Source of the DNA: Deinococcus cellulosilyticus NBRC 106333 = KACC 11606 | Lineage (GTDB): Bacteria > Deinococcota > Deinococci > Deinococcales > Deinococcaceae | Direction of reading: 5' to 3' | DNA: 64,000 nucleotides | Assembly: GCF_007990775.1 (NCBI RefSeq) | Contig: NZ_BJXB01000011.1 | Location: 62,001-126,000, forward strand | Shown here: positions 35,618 through 46,285 of the stretch, piece by piece | How the letters are laid out: the number at the start of each line of letters is the position of its first letter | How positions within the stretch are numbered: the first letter of the stretch is position 1 | The notes under the pieces: model-generated | What the model saw: the letters and a program-made list of their open reading frames with translations, nothing else | The model's database searches: none | What the model was told of the DNA's origin: nothing | Program-made: the position numbers and the translations under genes

Positions 35618-35643
35618 GTAGGGGTGGGCCGCTGGCTCACCCC
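35618..35643 (+). repeat. GTGAGCC hairpin repeat after aceB
   Basis: GGGGTGGGCC-GCT-GGCTCACCCC, an 10-bp stem just after the aceB stop codon. A near copy follows aguA (41811-41831). Both may act as terminators or mRNA 3' ends. Confidence 0.6.
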
Positions 35644-35650
35644 AAGCCAC

Positions 35651-35705
35651 AGAAAGCAGAAAAAGCTTAAGGACAAGCATCTCATCTGCCCTCGGCCCTC
35701 GGCCC
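35651..35705. repeat. Heptad-flanked intergenic element F, short core
   Basis: Two AGAAAGC/AGAAAAA units, a short core with AAGCTTAAGG, then CCTCGGC twice (35690-35703) in inverted orientation. The arms are of the two intergrading GC-A-rich variants. Confidence 0.6.
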
Positions 35706-35755
35706 TTTCTTGACCTTAAAACGTGCTTGCGGGACGGCCTTCTTGCTCTGACTAC

Positions 35756-35789
35756 GCGCTCACGGGGCGGCCCGTTTCGCGCTGAGCGC
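35756..35789 (+). promoter_or_regulatory. GC-rich hairpin in the aceA leader
   Basis: GCGCTCA pairs with TGAGCGC and inner CGGG with CCCG, about 45 bases before ATG 35833. The surrounding ~100 bases are much richer in GC than the neighbouring intergenic DNA. Possible leader structure. Confidence 0.45.
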
Positions 35790-35832
35790 CGCGTCGCACT
35801 GGTCGCTCGGCATCCGACGAAGGAGGATCATA

Positions 35833-37119
35833 ATGACCTACGCTGAAATCATCGAAAAAACCTGGAAGAGCAGTGAACGCTGGGAAGGCATCAAACGCAC
35901 CTACACCGCAGAGGATGTGGTCAAACTGCGCGGCAGTGTGATCATCGAGCACACCCTGGCCAAAATCGGGGCCGAGAAGCTGTGGCGTCACCTGAACAGC
36001 CCGGGCTACATCAATGCGCTGGGTGCCCTGACTGGAAACCAGGCCATGCAGCAGGTGAAAGCTGGACTGAAAGCCATCTACCTCTCGGGCTGGCAGGTGG
36101 CCGCCGATGCCAACAACGCCGGGCAGATGTACCCCGACCAGAGCCTGTACCCTGCAAGCAGCGTCCCGGATGTGGTCAAACGCATCAACAACACCCTGCG
36201 CCGCGCAGACCAGATCCACCATGCCGAGGGGGATGACAGCATCGACTGGTTCGTGCCCATCGTGGCCGACGCAGAGGCTGGTTTTGGGGGTCCCCTCAAT
36301 GCTTTTGAACTGATGAAAGCCATGATCGAGGCTGGGGCTGCAGGGGTGCACTTTGAAGACCAGCTTGCCAGCGAGAAAAAGTGCGGTCACCTGGGAGGCA
36401 AGGTGCTGATTCCGACCAGTCAGTTCATCCGCACCCTCAATGCGGCCCGTCTGGCCAGTGACGTGATGGGGGTGCCCACCGTTCTGGTGGCCCGCACAGA
36501 TGCTGACGCCGCCACCCTGATCACCTCGGACATTGACCCCTACGATGCCCCCTTCATTGACCACAGCAAAGGCCGCACCCCGGAAGGGTTTTACCATGTG
36601 CGCTCTGGCATTGAGGCCGCCATTCACCGGGCCCTGGCCTACGCCCCCTACGCCGATGTGATCTGGTGTGAAACCAGCCATCCCAGCCTGGAAGAAGCCC
36701 GTCAATTTGCTGAAGGGGTGCACGCAAAGCACCCGGGCAAGATTCTGGCCTACAACTGCAGCCCCAGCTTCAACTGGCGCAAAAACCTGGATGAGGACAC
36801 CATCGCCCGCTTCCAGAATGAACTCGGGCAGATGGGGTACAGATTCCAGTTCATCACCCTTGCAGGGTTCCACAGCCTGAACCACAGCATGTTCAGCCTC
36901 GCCAGAGGGTACCGGGACCGCCAGATGAGTGCCTTTGTTGAGCTCCAGCAGGCTGAATTCGCCTCTGCAGATCAGGGATTCACAGCCGTGAAGCACCAGC
37001 GTGAGGTGGGTACCGGCTATTTCGATCAGGTGACCCTCGCAGTCTCTGGAGGGCAGTCGAGCACCACTGCCCTGAAAGGCAGCACCGAGGCCGCTCAATT
37101 TGTGGGTGCACACGACTGA
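35833..37119 (+). CDS. aceA: Isocitrate lyase
   Basis: A 428-residue isocitrate lyase that splits isocitrate into glyoxylate and succinate, paired with aceB in the shunt that allows growth on acetate or fatty acids. It has SGWQVAADANNAG, the catalytic signature KKCGHLGGK with the active Cys, VARTDADAATL, and YNCSPSFNW. AAGGAGG lies upstream of ATG 35833. aceB is upstream on the same strand, but a hairpin repeat and a heptad element separate them. Confidence 0.97.
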   Translation: MTYAEIIEKTWKSSERWEGIKRTYTAEDVVKLRGSVIIEHTLAKIGAEKLWRHLNSPGYINALGALTGNQAMQQVKAGLKAIYLSGWQVAADANNAGQMYPDQSLYPASSVPDVVKRINNTLRRADQIHHAEGDDSIDWFVPIVADAEAGFGGPLNAFELMKAMIEAGAAGVHFEDQLASEKKCGHLGGKVLIPTSQFIRTLNAARLASDVMGVPTVLVARTDADAATLITSDIDPYDAPFIDHSKGRTPEGFYHVRSGIEAAIHRALAYAPYADVIWCETSHPSLEEARQFAEGVHAKHPGKILAYNCSPSFNWRKNLDEDTIARFQNELGQMGYRFQFITLAGFHSLNHSMFSLARGYRDRQMSAFVELQQAEFASADQGFTAVKHQREVGTGYFDQVTLAVSGGQSSTTALKGSTEAAQFVGAHD

Positions 37120-37153
37120 GCAGCAAAACCCAGCAAAACAGACAGGCATGGTT

Positions 37154-37184
37154 GAAACCCCGGACTTTGATCATCCGGGGTTTC
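37154..37184 (+). terminator. Hairpin terminator after aceA
   Basis: An 11-bp stem GAAACCCCGGA/TCCGGGGTTTC with a 9-base loop. The downstream side lacks a long T-run. Confidence 0.65.
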
Positions 37185-37202
37185 ACAACATCAATGAAAA
37201 AG

Positions 37203-37231
37203 TTGATTGTAAGAATGGCTGCAATTACACT
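37203..37231 (+). promoter_or_regulatory. Promoter of the DUF4328 gene, leaderless type
   Basis: TTGATT, 17 bases, TACACT, then 6 bases to ATG 37238. The clearest full leaderless promoter in the window. Confidence 0.8.
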
Positions 37232-37237
37232 TCTGGC

Positions 37238-37846
37238 ATGTCCACAAATGCACCGGGTTCCACACAAAAAATCAGCGGTCTTGTTTCAATGGTGTTTCTG
37301 GGTTTTCACGTCATTGGCTGTCTTTTGATCACTGTGGTTTGCGAACTCTTCCTGCTGTCTCCAGAAGATTTCGAAGACACCAAAAACCTGCTGAACGGTC
37401 TGATTGGGTTCGAAATGATCGGCATGCTGATCACGGCCATCCCTTTCATCACCTGGTTTTTTGTGGCTGCTCTGAACCGTGAAAAACAACTGGGACATGG
37501 TCTGCCTGTGGCCCCCTGGTGGGCCATTGGTGGCTGGTTCATTCCCTTTGCCAATTTTGTTTATCCTTATTACCTTGCTGAAGCCATCAGCAAACCTGAG
37601 CCTCACATCAAAAGCATCACGCCCCTGATTGGAGCATGGTGGATGACCCTATTGATTCCACTTCTGATCATGCGGGTGCAATCCAAAGCCTCTTTGCCCA
37701 CCCTGCAGATTCTGGTGTTCGTTGAACTGGGCATGCTGGCAGTTTCTGCGGTTCTGGCGATCTTCATGATCCGCTACATCAACAACCAGCAGCTGAAATT
37801 CGCTGGTGTGGTGCAGGCTGCCCCCGTGGATGAGTTCGCCCTCTAG
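37238..37846 (+). CDS. DUF4328 multi-pass membrane protein
   Basis: A 202-residue membrane protein with about five hydrophobic segments (near residues 15-38, 60-80, 95-112, 140-158 and 165-190). The WFFVAALNREKQLG and PWWAIGGWFIPFANFVYPY stretches match the DUF4328 family, whose function is unknown. The start at 37238 is set by the leaderless promoter. Its stop codon overlaps the end of the opposite-strand gene by 4 bases. Confidence 0.75.
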   Translation: MSTNAPGSTQKISGLVSMVFLGFHVIGCLLITVVCELFLLSPEDFEDTKNLLNGLIGFEMIGMLITAIPFITWFFVAALNREKQLGHGLPVAPWWAIGGWFIPFANFVYPYYLAEAISKPEPHIKSITPLIGAWWMTLLIPLLIMRVQSKASLPTLQILVFVELGMLAVSAVLAIFMIRYINNQQLKFAGVVQAAPVDEFAL

Positions 37847-38277
37847 AGTTTGAAAAGGTAATCCTGAAGGCCCTGGCCAGACGGATTCAGTGCTGTCTGA
37901 ACCCAGGCGTTGCGCTCAGCCCAGATGACCTCCAGTTCCCACACGCAGGCCATGACCCCACTGGAGGAGATGTCCTCGAAGTGATCTGGCCGCTCAAGGG
38001 TGGACATGTGTACGCTGCTGAACAACATGTTTTCTCCTGCCCACCAGTGAATCAGCAAATAATTGCCATCTGCACCTGCATGCAGAAGGATGAAGCCCAC
38101 CCCATGGGTCTCCGGGCTTTCCTGCTTTTCAGGAAGGTGCTGCTGAAGGTAAGGCAGCACCTTTTCCAGGGAAAGCTCCTGTCTGTCCGGATGCCAGATG
38201 CTGTAGACCTTGAATGTCCAGTCCTGCAGGTGCAGCAGGGTCACAAAGCGCTTCTGGCGTTCCTCAAATGGGTTCAT
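37843..38277 (-). CDS. Uncharacterised protein, 144 residues
   Basis: A soluble protein rich in Trp and His with no domain that I recognise. It begins MNPFEERQKRFVTLLHLQDW. Its ATG overlaps the stop of the ATP-grasp gene (ATGA), so the two are translationally coupled and may act together. The 3' end overlaps the convergent DUF4328 gene by 4 bases. Confidence 0.7.
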   Translation of the reverse strand: MNPFEERQKRFVTLLHLQDWTFKVYSIWHPDRQELSLEKVLPYLQQHLPEKQESPETHGVGFILLHAGADGNYLLIHWWAGENMLFSSVHMSTLERPDHFEDISSSGVMACVWELEVIWAERNAWVQTALNPSGQGLQDYLFKL

Positions 38278-39116
38278 GGCAGCCGTTCCCGGATGGCCTG
38301 TGCAAAATTACGGGCTGCTTCGGGGTGGCTGTTCAGGAAGAGGTTGGGTTCAATCAACTCCAGTTCCATCAACAGCAGGGTGCCCTCCCGCACCACACCA
38401 TCCACCCGTGCGTACAGAGGAACTTCGGGCAGGGCGGAAAGCACCTTCTGGGCCTGCAGCACAAGTTCCTGTTCCACCTCAATGCCACAGGTCTGGCCTC
38501 CGTGCATGCCCTGCACCCGGAAATCGCCCTCTCCGGGGGTTTTCAGAAAAGCATGGCTGAAATGCCCATTGAAAAACACCAGAGAGTACTCCCCAGGATT
38601 CTGAATTTCTGGCATGAAAGGCTGCACCAGCAGGGTCACATCCTCAGGCAGATCCAGCAGGGCCTGCAGCGTTTCAGCCTGCAGGGTTCCCTGCACACGG
38701 TAAGTGTGGTGGGCCGCCGCAGACACCGAGGGCTTGATCACCAGAGGTCCCCCAGAGGCGGTCACAAGCTCAGGAAGCTTCAGGCGTTCTGTGGCCTCCA
38801 CAAACTGCGTTGGAATGATGGGGATGCCCTTCTGTTGCAGTTCTTTCAGGTACACCTTGTTGGAATTCCACTGCACCAGATGAACAGAATTGAGCACCTG
38901 AATGTTCCTGTCCTGCAGGTGCATCAACCAGCTTTTGAAGGCTTCATGGTGCAGGTAATAATCCCAGGTGCTGCGCAGGATCACCGCATCAAAACGGTCC
39001 CACTCGATCCCCGGATCACTCCAGATGGCAGGGACAGGATTTAAAAAAGGGAGGATGGCCTGGTCGTCAGGGGCAAGCCCTTCAAGTCTGGGATAGGTCA
39101 CAAAAGCAACACGCAT
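38274..39116 (-). CDS. ATP-grasp domain protein, RimK/cycloserine-ligase-like
   Basis: A 280-residue ATP-grasp ligase-like protein. The N-terminus MRVAFVTYPRLEG and ILRSTWDYYLH resemble the family that includes the D-cycloserine ligase DcsG and related peptide ligases. The ATP-binding segment GGPLVIKPSVSAAAHHTYRV and metal-binding ELELIEPNLFL are visible. It would join a carboxylate to an amine using ATP; the substrate is unknown. ATG 39116 has TACGCT 6 bases upstream. A coupled 144-residue gene follows. Confidence 0.78.
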   Translation of the reverse strand: MRVAFVTYPRLEGLAPDDQAILPFLNPVPAIWSDPGIEWDRFDAVILRSTWDYYLHHEAFKSWLMHLQDRNIQVLNSVHLVQWNSNKVYLKELQQKGIPIIPTQFVEATERLKLPELVTASGGPLVIKPSVSAAAHHTYRVQGTLQAETLQALLDLPEDVTLLVQPFMPEIQNPGEYSLVFFNGHFSHAFLKTPGEGDFRVQGMHGGQTCGIEVEQELVLQAQKVLSALPEVPLYARVDGVVREGTLLLMELELIEPNLFLNSHPEAARNFAQAIRERLP

Positions 39117-39122
39117 GGGGAC

Positions 39123-39128
39123 AGCGTA
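39123..39128 (-). promoter_or_regulatory. -10 box (TACGCT) of the ATP-grasp gene
   Basis: TACGCT lies 6 bases before ATG 39116; the extension to 39182 is therefore rejected. Confidence 0.55.
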
Positions 39129-39200
39129 ACCAAAAGTGGCCCTGCTGGGCAGAACCACTTTGCAGGCATCTGACCCATCCACTGCACATGCAAGACAGCA

Positions 39201-39620
39201 TCAGCGAAGTCGGGTGATTTTTCTGCCGTCTGGAACATACTCCAGCTTCAGAATCCAGCCCTGTGGAAAATCGGCATACAGGCTTTCCCCCCACTCGATG
39301 ATGCTCAGGCGGCAACGCTCCACATAATCGTCCAGGCCCATCTCGTACAGCTCATCAGGATGGTGAATGCGGTAGGCATCCACATGCAGCACCAGTCCCT
39401 CTGGTGAAGGGTACTCGTGCATCAGGGCATAAGTGGGGCTGTTCACTTCGCCCGTGAAGCCCAGACCTTTCAACAATCCCTGGGTGAGGGTGGTCTTGCC
39501 TGCCCCCATCTCACCTTCCAGAAAAAGCACGGTGCCTGTGGGAAGCTGTGAAACAAGAGTTTGCCCGAAGGCAAACTGCGCTTCGGGCGTTTTCAGCAGG
39601 AGGTGTTCTGTGACCTGCAT
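39201..39620 (-). CDS. tsaE: tRNA t6A synthesis ATPase TsaE
   Basis: A 139-residue P-loop ATPase that works with TsaB, TsaC and TsaD to make threonylcarbamoyladenosine at tRNA position 37. It has the Walker A motif GEMGAGKTTLTQGL, NSPTYALMHEY, HVDAYRIHHPDEL and IIEWGE. It starts 14 bases after the end of a secreted-protein gene on the same strand, so the two probably share a transcript. Confidence 0.95.
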   Translation of the reverse strand: MQVTEHLLLKTPEAQFAFGQTLVSQLPTGTVLFLEGEMGAGKTTLTQGLLKGLGFTGEVNSPTYALMHEYPSPEGLVLHVDAYRIHHPDELYEMGLDDYVERCRLSIIEWGESLYADFPQGWILKLEYVPDGRKITRLR

Positions 39621-39634
39621 CTCTGAACAGGCCC

Positions 39635-40378
39635 TCAGGGTGTGGCAGCAGCCTGCACAAAGGCTGCCAGATTGGTGTTGATCTTCCCAAGCTGGCTCTG
39701 GTATGCGGAGACCTGTCCACCGGTCAGGTAACCGAGGGCACCCACGAAATCATCAAAGGTCAGTTCCCCGGCACGCGGAGAGTCCTGAATCACCGTGAAA
39801 TCGTTGGTGGCAGCAGCCAGATTCTGGTAGGCCACATTCTTCTTGCTGTCATTGGCTTTCTTAAGGGCACTGGAGATGCGCGTCAGGTAGGCTTTTTCTA
39901 CAGATTTCTGAACTGCAGCGTTGTTGCCTGCATTGATGGCCTCCTGCAGTGCAGAACGGTCTGTTCCGCTGAGTTTCAGCTCATCGGCCAGCAGACCCGC
40001 ATAAACGATGCCTGTGACCTTGTTGTTCTGGGCAATCTGGCTGAAAATGCCGTCATAGATGGCTTTCTGCAGCAACGCTTTGACCTGTCCCACCTGTGCC
40101 CCCAGATCAGCAGGGGTGCGCACGATGGCAACGCGGGTGTTCTTCAGGGCAGCGGTCAGACCGGTCTTGATGACATTGGATTCCAGGGTCAGGGCACCAA
40201 TCTGCTTCTCAGCAGCATCCAGTTTGCTGACGCTCTGGTTGGGCGCGGTCATCTGGTTTTTGACCACATCTGCCAGCAAAGTGCTGACCGAACGGTAGGT
40301 ATCTACCAGAGAAGGTGCGTTTTGAGCGCTCGCAGCGCTGGAAAGGGTCAGAGCAGCACAGAGAATCCACCTATTCAT
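39635..40378 (-). CDS. Secreted helical protein of unknown function
   Basis: A 247-residue exported protein with a Sec signal (MNRWILCAALTLSSAASAQ, cleavage after residue 18-19). The mature part is mostly helical, Ala/Lys/Gln rich with heptad-like hydrophobic spacing, probably coiled-coil. No domain recognised. A TATAAT box lies 8 bases before ATG 40378. tsaE follows directly. Confidence 0.75.
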   Translation of the reverse strand: MNRWILCAALTLSSAASAQNAPSLVDTYRSVSTLLADVVKNQMTAPNQSVSKLDAAEKQIGALTLESNVIKTGLTAALKNTRVAIVRTPADLGAQVGQVKALLQKAIYDGIFSQIAQNNKVTGIVYAGLLADELKLSGTDRSALQEAINAGNNAAVQKSVEKAYLTRISSALKKANDSKKNVAYQNLAAATNDFTVIQDSPRAGELTFDDFVGALGYLTGGQVSAYQSQLGKINTNLAAFVQAAATP

Positions 40379-40386
40379 GTCTTCCC

Positions 40387-40392
40387 ATTATA
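40387..40392 (-). promoter_or_regulatory. -10 box (TATAAT) of the 39635-40378 gene
   Basis: TATAAT lies 8 bases before ATG 40378. GGGAAG in between could also act as a weak ribosome site if transcription starts early. Confidence 0.55.
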
Positions 40393-40515
40393 GCGTGTTA
40401 CGGGATTTTTACACCTGCCCTGTTTCGTTCCTGTCTTAAGGAAAAACAGATTTCAGTGAGGAATCTCCCAGATGGGGGAATTTCTGCGCAGAAATGAGGA
40501 TTTGTGGCAAGAAGA

Positions 40516-40691
40516 GCAGAAGGCCAAAGGCAGAAAGCAGAAGGCCAAGGCAAGGACAGGCAAAAGCTTTTGCAGACAAGTTTTGAATCAAGGATACGTT
40601 TAGATCGCATCAAAGCATCCGTTTCAGCCTGTACATCCATGACAAAGCAATACCGAGTTTTGCTTTCTCCCTTCTGCCTTCTGCTTTCTGC
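40516..40691. repeat. Heptad-flanked intergenic element G
   Basis: Five units GCAGAAG, GCCAAAG, GCAGAAA, GCAGAAG, GCCAAGG (40516-40550), a ~110-base core containing GGCAAAAGCTTTTGCAG, and an inverted right arm GCTTTCT, CCCTTCT, GCCTTCT, GCTTTCT, GC (40662-40691). The most complete member of the family; it fills most of the gap before aguA. Confidence 0.8.
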
Positions 40692-40742
40692 AAATCCCAG
40701 CCAAAACCGAGTTACCTGACGGTTCCCCACCCATGCACTTGC

Positions 40743-40748
40743 TAGAAT
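40743..40748 (+). promoter_or_regulatory. -10 box (TAGAAT) of aguA
   Basis: TAGAAT lies 7 bases before GTG 40756. The ATG at 40747 overlaps the box itself and is rejected. Confidence 0.65.
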
Positions 40749-40755
40749 GCTTGTC

Positions 40756-41805
40756 GTGTTGCACCTGAAAGAACCCACCCCCCATTCCCTTGGATTCCGC
40801 ATGCCTGCTGAGTGGGCAGAGCACGCCGCCACCTGGATCAGCTGGCCCAGTGACAATGAACTGTGGTTCGGCCATCTGGAGGCGGTGCGCAAGGAATTCA
40901 CCGAACTGGTCAAGACCATCGCAAGATTCGAGCCTGTGCATGTGCTGGTTCGTGACGATGAAGCCCACCAGGACGCCACCACCCGCCTTGCCGGAGTGGG
41001 AGGCCTGACCTTCCACAAGATTCCCCTGGACGATGTGTGGTTCAGAGACAACGGCCCCATCTTCATCAAAAGGGGAGAGGACCTCAGTTTCGTCAACTGG
41101 ATCTTCAACAGCTGGGGCGAGAAATTCAACTGGCAGAAAGACAATGAAGCTCCAGAAGCTGTGGCAGAGTACCTGGACATTGCCCACTGGGATGTGGATG
41201 TGGTGATGGAAGGGGGTTCTCTGGAAGTGAACGGGCTGGGCCTGTGCATGACCACAAAGCAGTGCCTGCTGGAGCCCAAACGCAACCCCAACCTCACCCC
41301 TGAACAGCTTGAGGGTTACCTGAAAGAGTATCTGGGCATCACCAAGGTGCTTTGGCTGGAAGACGGTCTGGAGAACGACCACACCGACGGTCACATCGAC
41401 ACCATCATCCGGTTCACCAATGAAAACACCGTGGTGTGCAGCATCGACACCAACGTGGAAGATCCCAACCATGCCACCATGCAACGCAACCTGGACCTGC
41501 TCAGGACCTTCACCGATCAGGATGGCAACCCCCTGAACATCATTGAGCTGCCCCTCCCGAAAAATCGTCTGGAACTTGAAGGAGACCGCCTGCCTCCCAC
41601 CTACGCCAACTTCTACATCGGCAATGGCTTTGTGGTGGTGCCCACCTACGGGGACCCCAATGATGAGCGGGCAATCGACATCCTCAAGCCCCTCTTCCCG
41701 GACCGTGAAGTGATTGGTCTCTCCAGCCGGGCCATCATCAATGGTGGAGGCTCTTTCCACTGCGTCACCCAGCAGCAGCCCAAGGGTGTGATCTGGAAGG
41801 GGTAA
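40756..41805 (+). CDS. aguA: Agmatine deiminase
   Basis: A 349-residue guanidine-modifying enzyme that converts agmatine to N-carbamoylputrescine. It has MPAEWAEHAATWISWP, DDVWFRDNGPIF, DVVMEGGSLEVNG, ENDHTDGHIDT and the catalytic Cys region GGGSFHCVTQQQP. GTG 40756 is the start chosen from promoter spacing. aguB follows 75 bases later. Confidence 0.95.
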   Translation: MLHLKEPTPHSLGFRMPAEWAEHAATWISWPSDNELWFGHLEAVRKEFTELVKTIARFEPVHVLVRDDEAHQDATTRLAGVGGLTFHKIPLDDVWFRDNGPIFIKRGEDLSFVNWIFNSWGEKFNWQKDNEAPEAVAEYLDIAHWDVDVVMEGGSLEVNGLGLCMTTKQCLLEPKRNPNLTPEQLEGYLKEYLGITKVLWLEDGLENDHTDGHIDTIIRFTNENTVVCSIDTNVEDPNHATMQRNLDLLRTFTDQDGNPLNIIELPLPKNRLELEGDRLPPTYANFYIGNGFVVVPTYGDPNDERAIDILKPLFPDREVIGLSSRAIINGGGSFHCVTQQQPKGVIWKG

Positions 41806-41810
41806 CCCCA

Positions 41811-41831
41811 GGGTGAGCCATCGGCTCACCC
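41811..41831 (+). repeat. GTGAGCC hairpin repeat after aguA
   Basis: GGGTGAGCC-ATC-GGCTCACCC, a 9-bp stem just after the aguA stop. A near copy follows aceB (35618-35643). Confidence 0.6.
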
Positions 41832-41880
41832 CTACAAGGGATTTTGCTGGTGAAAAATCCCCATCTGAAAGGAGGCAACC

Positions 41881-42750
41881 ATGCCCAAACTGGCCGTCAT
41901 TCAAATGAGCATGACCCAGGTCTTGCAGGAAAATGTGGACAAAGGGGTCAAACTGGTGCGAGAGGCTGCGGCCCATGGTGCCCAGATCATCCTGCTTCCA
42001 GAGCTTTTCGAGAATTACTACTTCTGTCAGCTGGAGCGGGAAGAGTATTTTGAACTCGCCCATCCGGTGGAAAACCATCCTTTTCTGAGCACCTTTCAGG
42101 AACTGGCAAAGGAACTGAAGGTGGTTTTGCCCATCAGCTTCTTCGAGAAGGCCGGGCAGGCCCACTACAACTCTCTGGCGATGTTTGATGCGGATGGGAC
42201 CTTCATGGGGGTCTACCGCAAGTCCCACATCCCGGATGGTCCGGGTTATGAGGAGAAGTACTACTTCAATCCGGGGGAAACGGGATTCCGCACCTGGGAA
42301 ACGAAGTACGGCAACATCGGGGTGGGCATCTGCTGGGACCAGTGGTATCCCGAGTGTGCCCGCATCATGACCCTGCTTGGCGCTGACCTGCTGCTGTACC
42401 CCACCGCCATTGGCAGTGAGCCTGCAGAGGTTGCAAGCCCCAACAGCCATTTCATGTGGCAACGGGCCATGATCGGTCACGCCGTGTCCAACAGTGCTTA
42501 CGTGGCTGCTGCCAACCGCATTGGCACCGAGAAAATCGAGCATGCCGAGGCCACTTTCTATGGTCACAGTTTCATCAGCGACTACACCGGAGACATCAAA
42601 CAGGAACTTGATGAGGAGACCGAGGGTGTGCTGTACCTGGATCTGGACTTCAAGGAAGCCCGCAAATTCCGCGCCGGGATGGGTTTCTTCCGGGACCGCA
42701 GACCACAGCTGTACGGGCCCCTTCTGACGATGGACGGGAAGACCAGATAA
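41881..42750 (+). CDS. aguB: N-carbamoylputrescine amidohydrolase
   Basis: A 289-residue nitrilase-superfamily enzyme that converts N-carbamoylputrescine to putrescine, the step after aguA. The catalytic triad is visible as Glu in LLPELFE, Lys in YRKSHIP and Cys in GICWDQWYPE. AAAGGAGG precedes ATG 41881. Together with aguA it gives arginine-derived putrescine, provided an arginine decarboxylase exists elsewhere. Confidence 0.96.
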   Translation: MPKLAVIQMSMTQVLQENVDKGVKLVREAAAHGAQIILLPELFENYYFCQLEREEYFELAHPVENHPFLSTFQELAKELKVVLPISFFEKAGQAHYNSLAMFDADGTFMGVYRKSHIPDGPGYEEKYYFNPGETGFRTWETKYGNIGVGICWDQWYPECARIMTLLGADLLLYPTAIGSEPAEVASPNSHFMWQRAMIGHAVSNSAYVAAANRIGTEKIEHAEATFYGHSFISDYTGDIKQELDEETEGVLYLDLDFKEARKFRAGMGFFRDRRPQLYGPLLTMDGKTR

Positions 42751-42782
42751 AAGAAGAGCGAGGCTTGCCTCGCTCTTCTTTT
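42749..42782. terminator. Bidirectional terminator between aguB and ndk
   Basis: A 16-bp stem AAAAGAAGAGCGAGGC/GCCTCGCTCTTCTTTT with a minimal loop, between convergent genes. Confidence 0.95.
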
Positions 42783-42793
42783 ATCTCAGGGGA

Positions 42794-43207
<414 letters not shown>

Positions 43208-43216
43208 AGCTGTATC

Positions 43217-43245
43217 AGCCTAGCGTATAAAACTGGGCTAATCAA
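43217..43245 (-). promoter_or_regulatory. ndk promoter
   Basis: TTGATT, 17 bases, TAGGCT, then 9 bases to ATG 43207. The leader is at most a few bases. Confidence 0.75.
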
Positions 43246-43316
43246 GTTGCTTCTGTCCTCTGTGGCCTGGGGTAAATTGAAGCTTTTGTTTGTTTTTCTG
43301 GATGGGCTTTCGCGTG

Positions 43317-43322
43317 TAGAAT
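43317..43322 (+). promoter_or_regulatory. -10 box (TAGAAT) of the ABC permease operon
   Basis: TAGAAT lies 6 bases before ATG 43329, a leaderless spacing. Confidence 0.6.
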
Positions 43323-43328
43323 ACCCGT

Positions 43329-45181
<1,853 letters not shown>

Positions 45182-45185
<4 letters not shown>

Positions 45186-46093
45186 CCTGGGAGACCTTCC
45201 TCACCACCGCTTTCCTGGCGTCCATCATCCGTTCCATTGCGCCCTTGCTGCTGGCAGCCCTTGGCGGCCTTTTCAGTGAACGCTCGGGCATCGTGAACAT
45301 CGCCCTGGAAGGCATCATCATCTTTGGTGCGCTTGCAGGTGCAGTGGCCACCCAGTTGCTGGACCCCACTCTGGGCAATGCTGCCCCCTGGGTGGGTTGG
45401 ATTGCCGGAGCCCTCACCGGCGGCCTGATTGGCTGGATTCATGCCGTGGTCTCCATCAAGTACAAGGCCGATCAGGTGATTTCCGGCACCGCCATCAACC
45501 TGCTGGCCGTCGGCGTTCCCGGCATCGTGCTGGGCTTCCTTTACGGTTCGACCACCGAATCCAAGCAGGTGCAAAACCCCCTGCCCCAGTGGGGTTTCAC
45601 CGAGGAACTCTCCTTCAGTCCTCCGGTGTACTTTGCCTTCCTGATGGTGATCATCACCTGGTACGTGCTGTACAAAACCCCTTATGGTCTGCGCATCCGG
45701 GCCACCGGTGAGCACCCGAAAGCCGCTGCAAGCATGGGTGTGAACGTGTACCGCATCCGCTACAGTGCCGTGATCATCTCGGGCATGCTGGCAGGGACCG
45801 CCGGGGTTTTCCTCTCCATCGGGAACCTGAATGCCTTCACCAAGAACATGTCCGCAGGGATTGGCTTTATCGCTCTGGCCGCCCTGATCTTCGGCAAATG
45901 GACCCCCACCGGGGTGCTCCTCAGCACGGTGCTGTTCGGGTTCTTCCGGGCGCTTGCCACCCAGCTTGGTGGGGGCAACCTGTTCCCGAGCAGTCTGGTG
46001 GACATGATGCCCTACCTGCTGACCATCATTGTGCTGGCCTTCACCGGCAAATCGGTGGGTCCGAAGGCTGTGGGCAAACCCTACGAAGGCTGA
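45182..46093 (+). CDS. BMP-type ABC transporter permease, second subunit
   Basis: A 303-residue YufQ-like permease with about eight hydrophobic segments. Family stretches include APLLLAALGGLFSERSGIVN, IALEGIIIFGALAG, GLRIRATGEHPKAAASMGVN and GIGFIALAALIFGKWTP. Its ATG overlaps the stop of the first permease. The pair probably imports nucleosides or a related solute; this is inferred from the family. Confidence 0.92.
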
Positions 46094-46108
46094 GCTCAAG
46101 TGTCTCCA

Positions 46109-46136
46109 GGCCCGCTTCGGCGGGTCTTTTCTGTTT
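46109..46136 (+). terminator. Terminator of the permease operon
   Basis: Stem CCCGC/GCGGG with a TTCG loop followed by TCTTTTCTGTTT. Confidence 0.85.
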
Positions 46137-46236
46137 GCGCATTGCTGTCTCTCACGCAGTTTCTGCCTGGGGAGCCCTCAGACGGCCTTCAGCCCATGTC
46201 CTTCTGCACGTTTTGTGCGTTCGGGGGCCCTTTTGA

Positions 46237-46250
46237 GTGTGTTATCACAC
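46237..46250. promoter_or_regulatory. Small dyad before the RodZ-like gene
   Basis: GTGTG-TTAT-CACAC, about 36 bases before ATG 46286 and just upstream of a TAGAAT box (46269-46274). Possible operator; no regulator is implied by sequence. Confidence 0.4.
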
Positions 46251-46285
46251 ACCTGAGGCAAAACCACCTAGAATGTAGAGTTGGG

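Noticed and set aside
46196..46285. An in-frame N-terminal extension of the RodZ-like protein with a C-x-x-C...C...H pattern resembling a zinc finger.
   Set aside because: It covers the palindrome and TAGAAT promoter box, lacks a ribosome site, and the HTH family boundary fits the later ATG.
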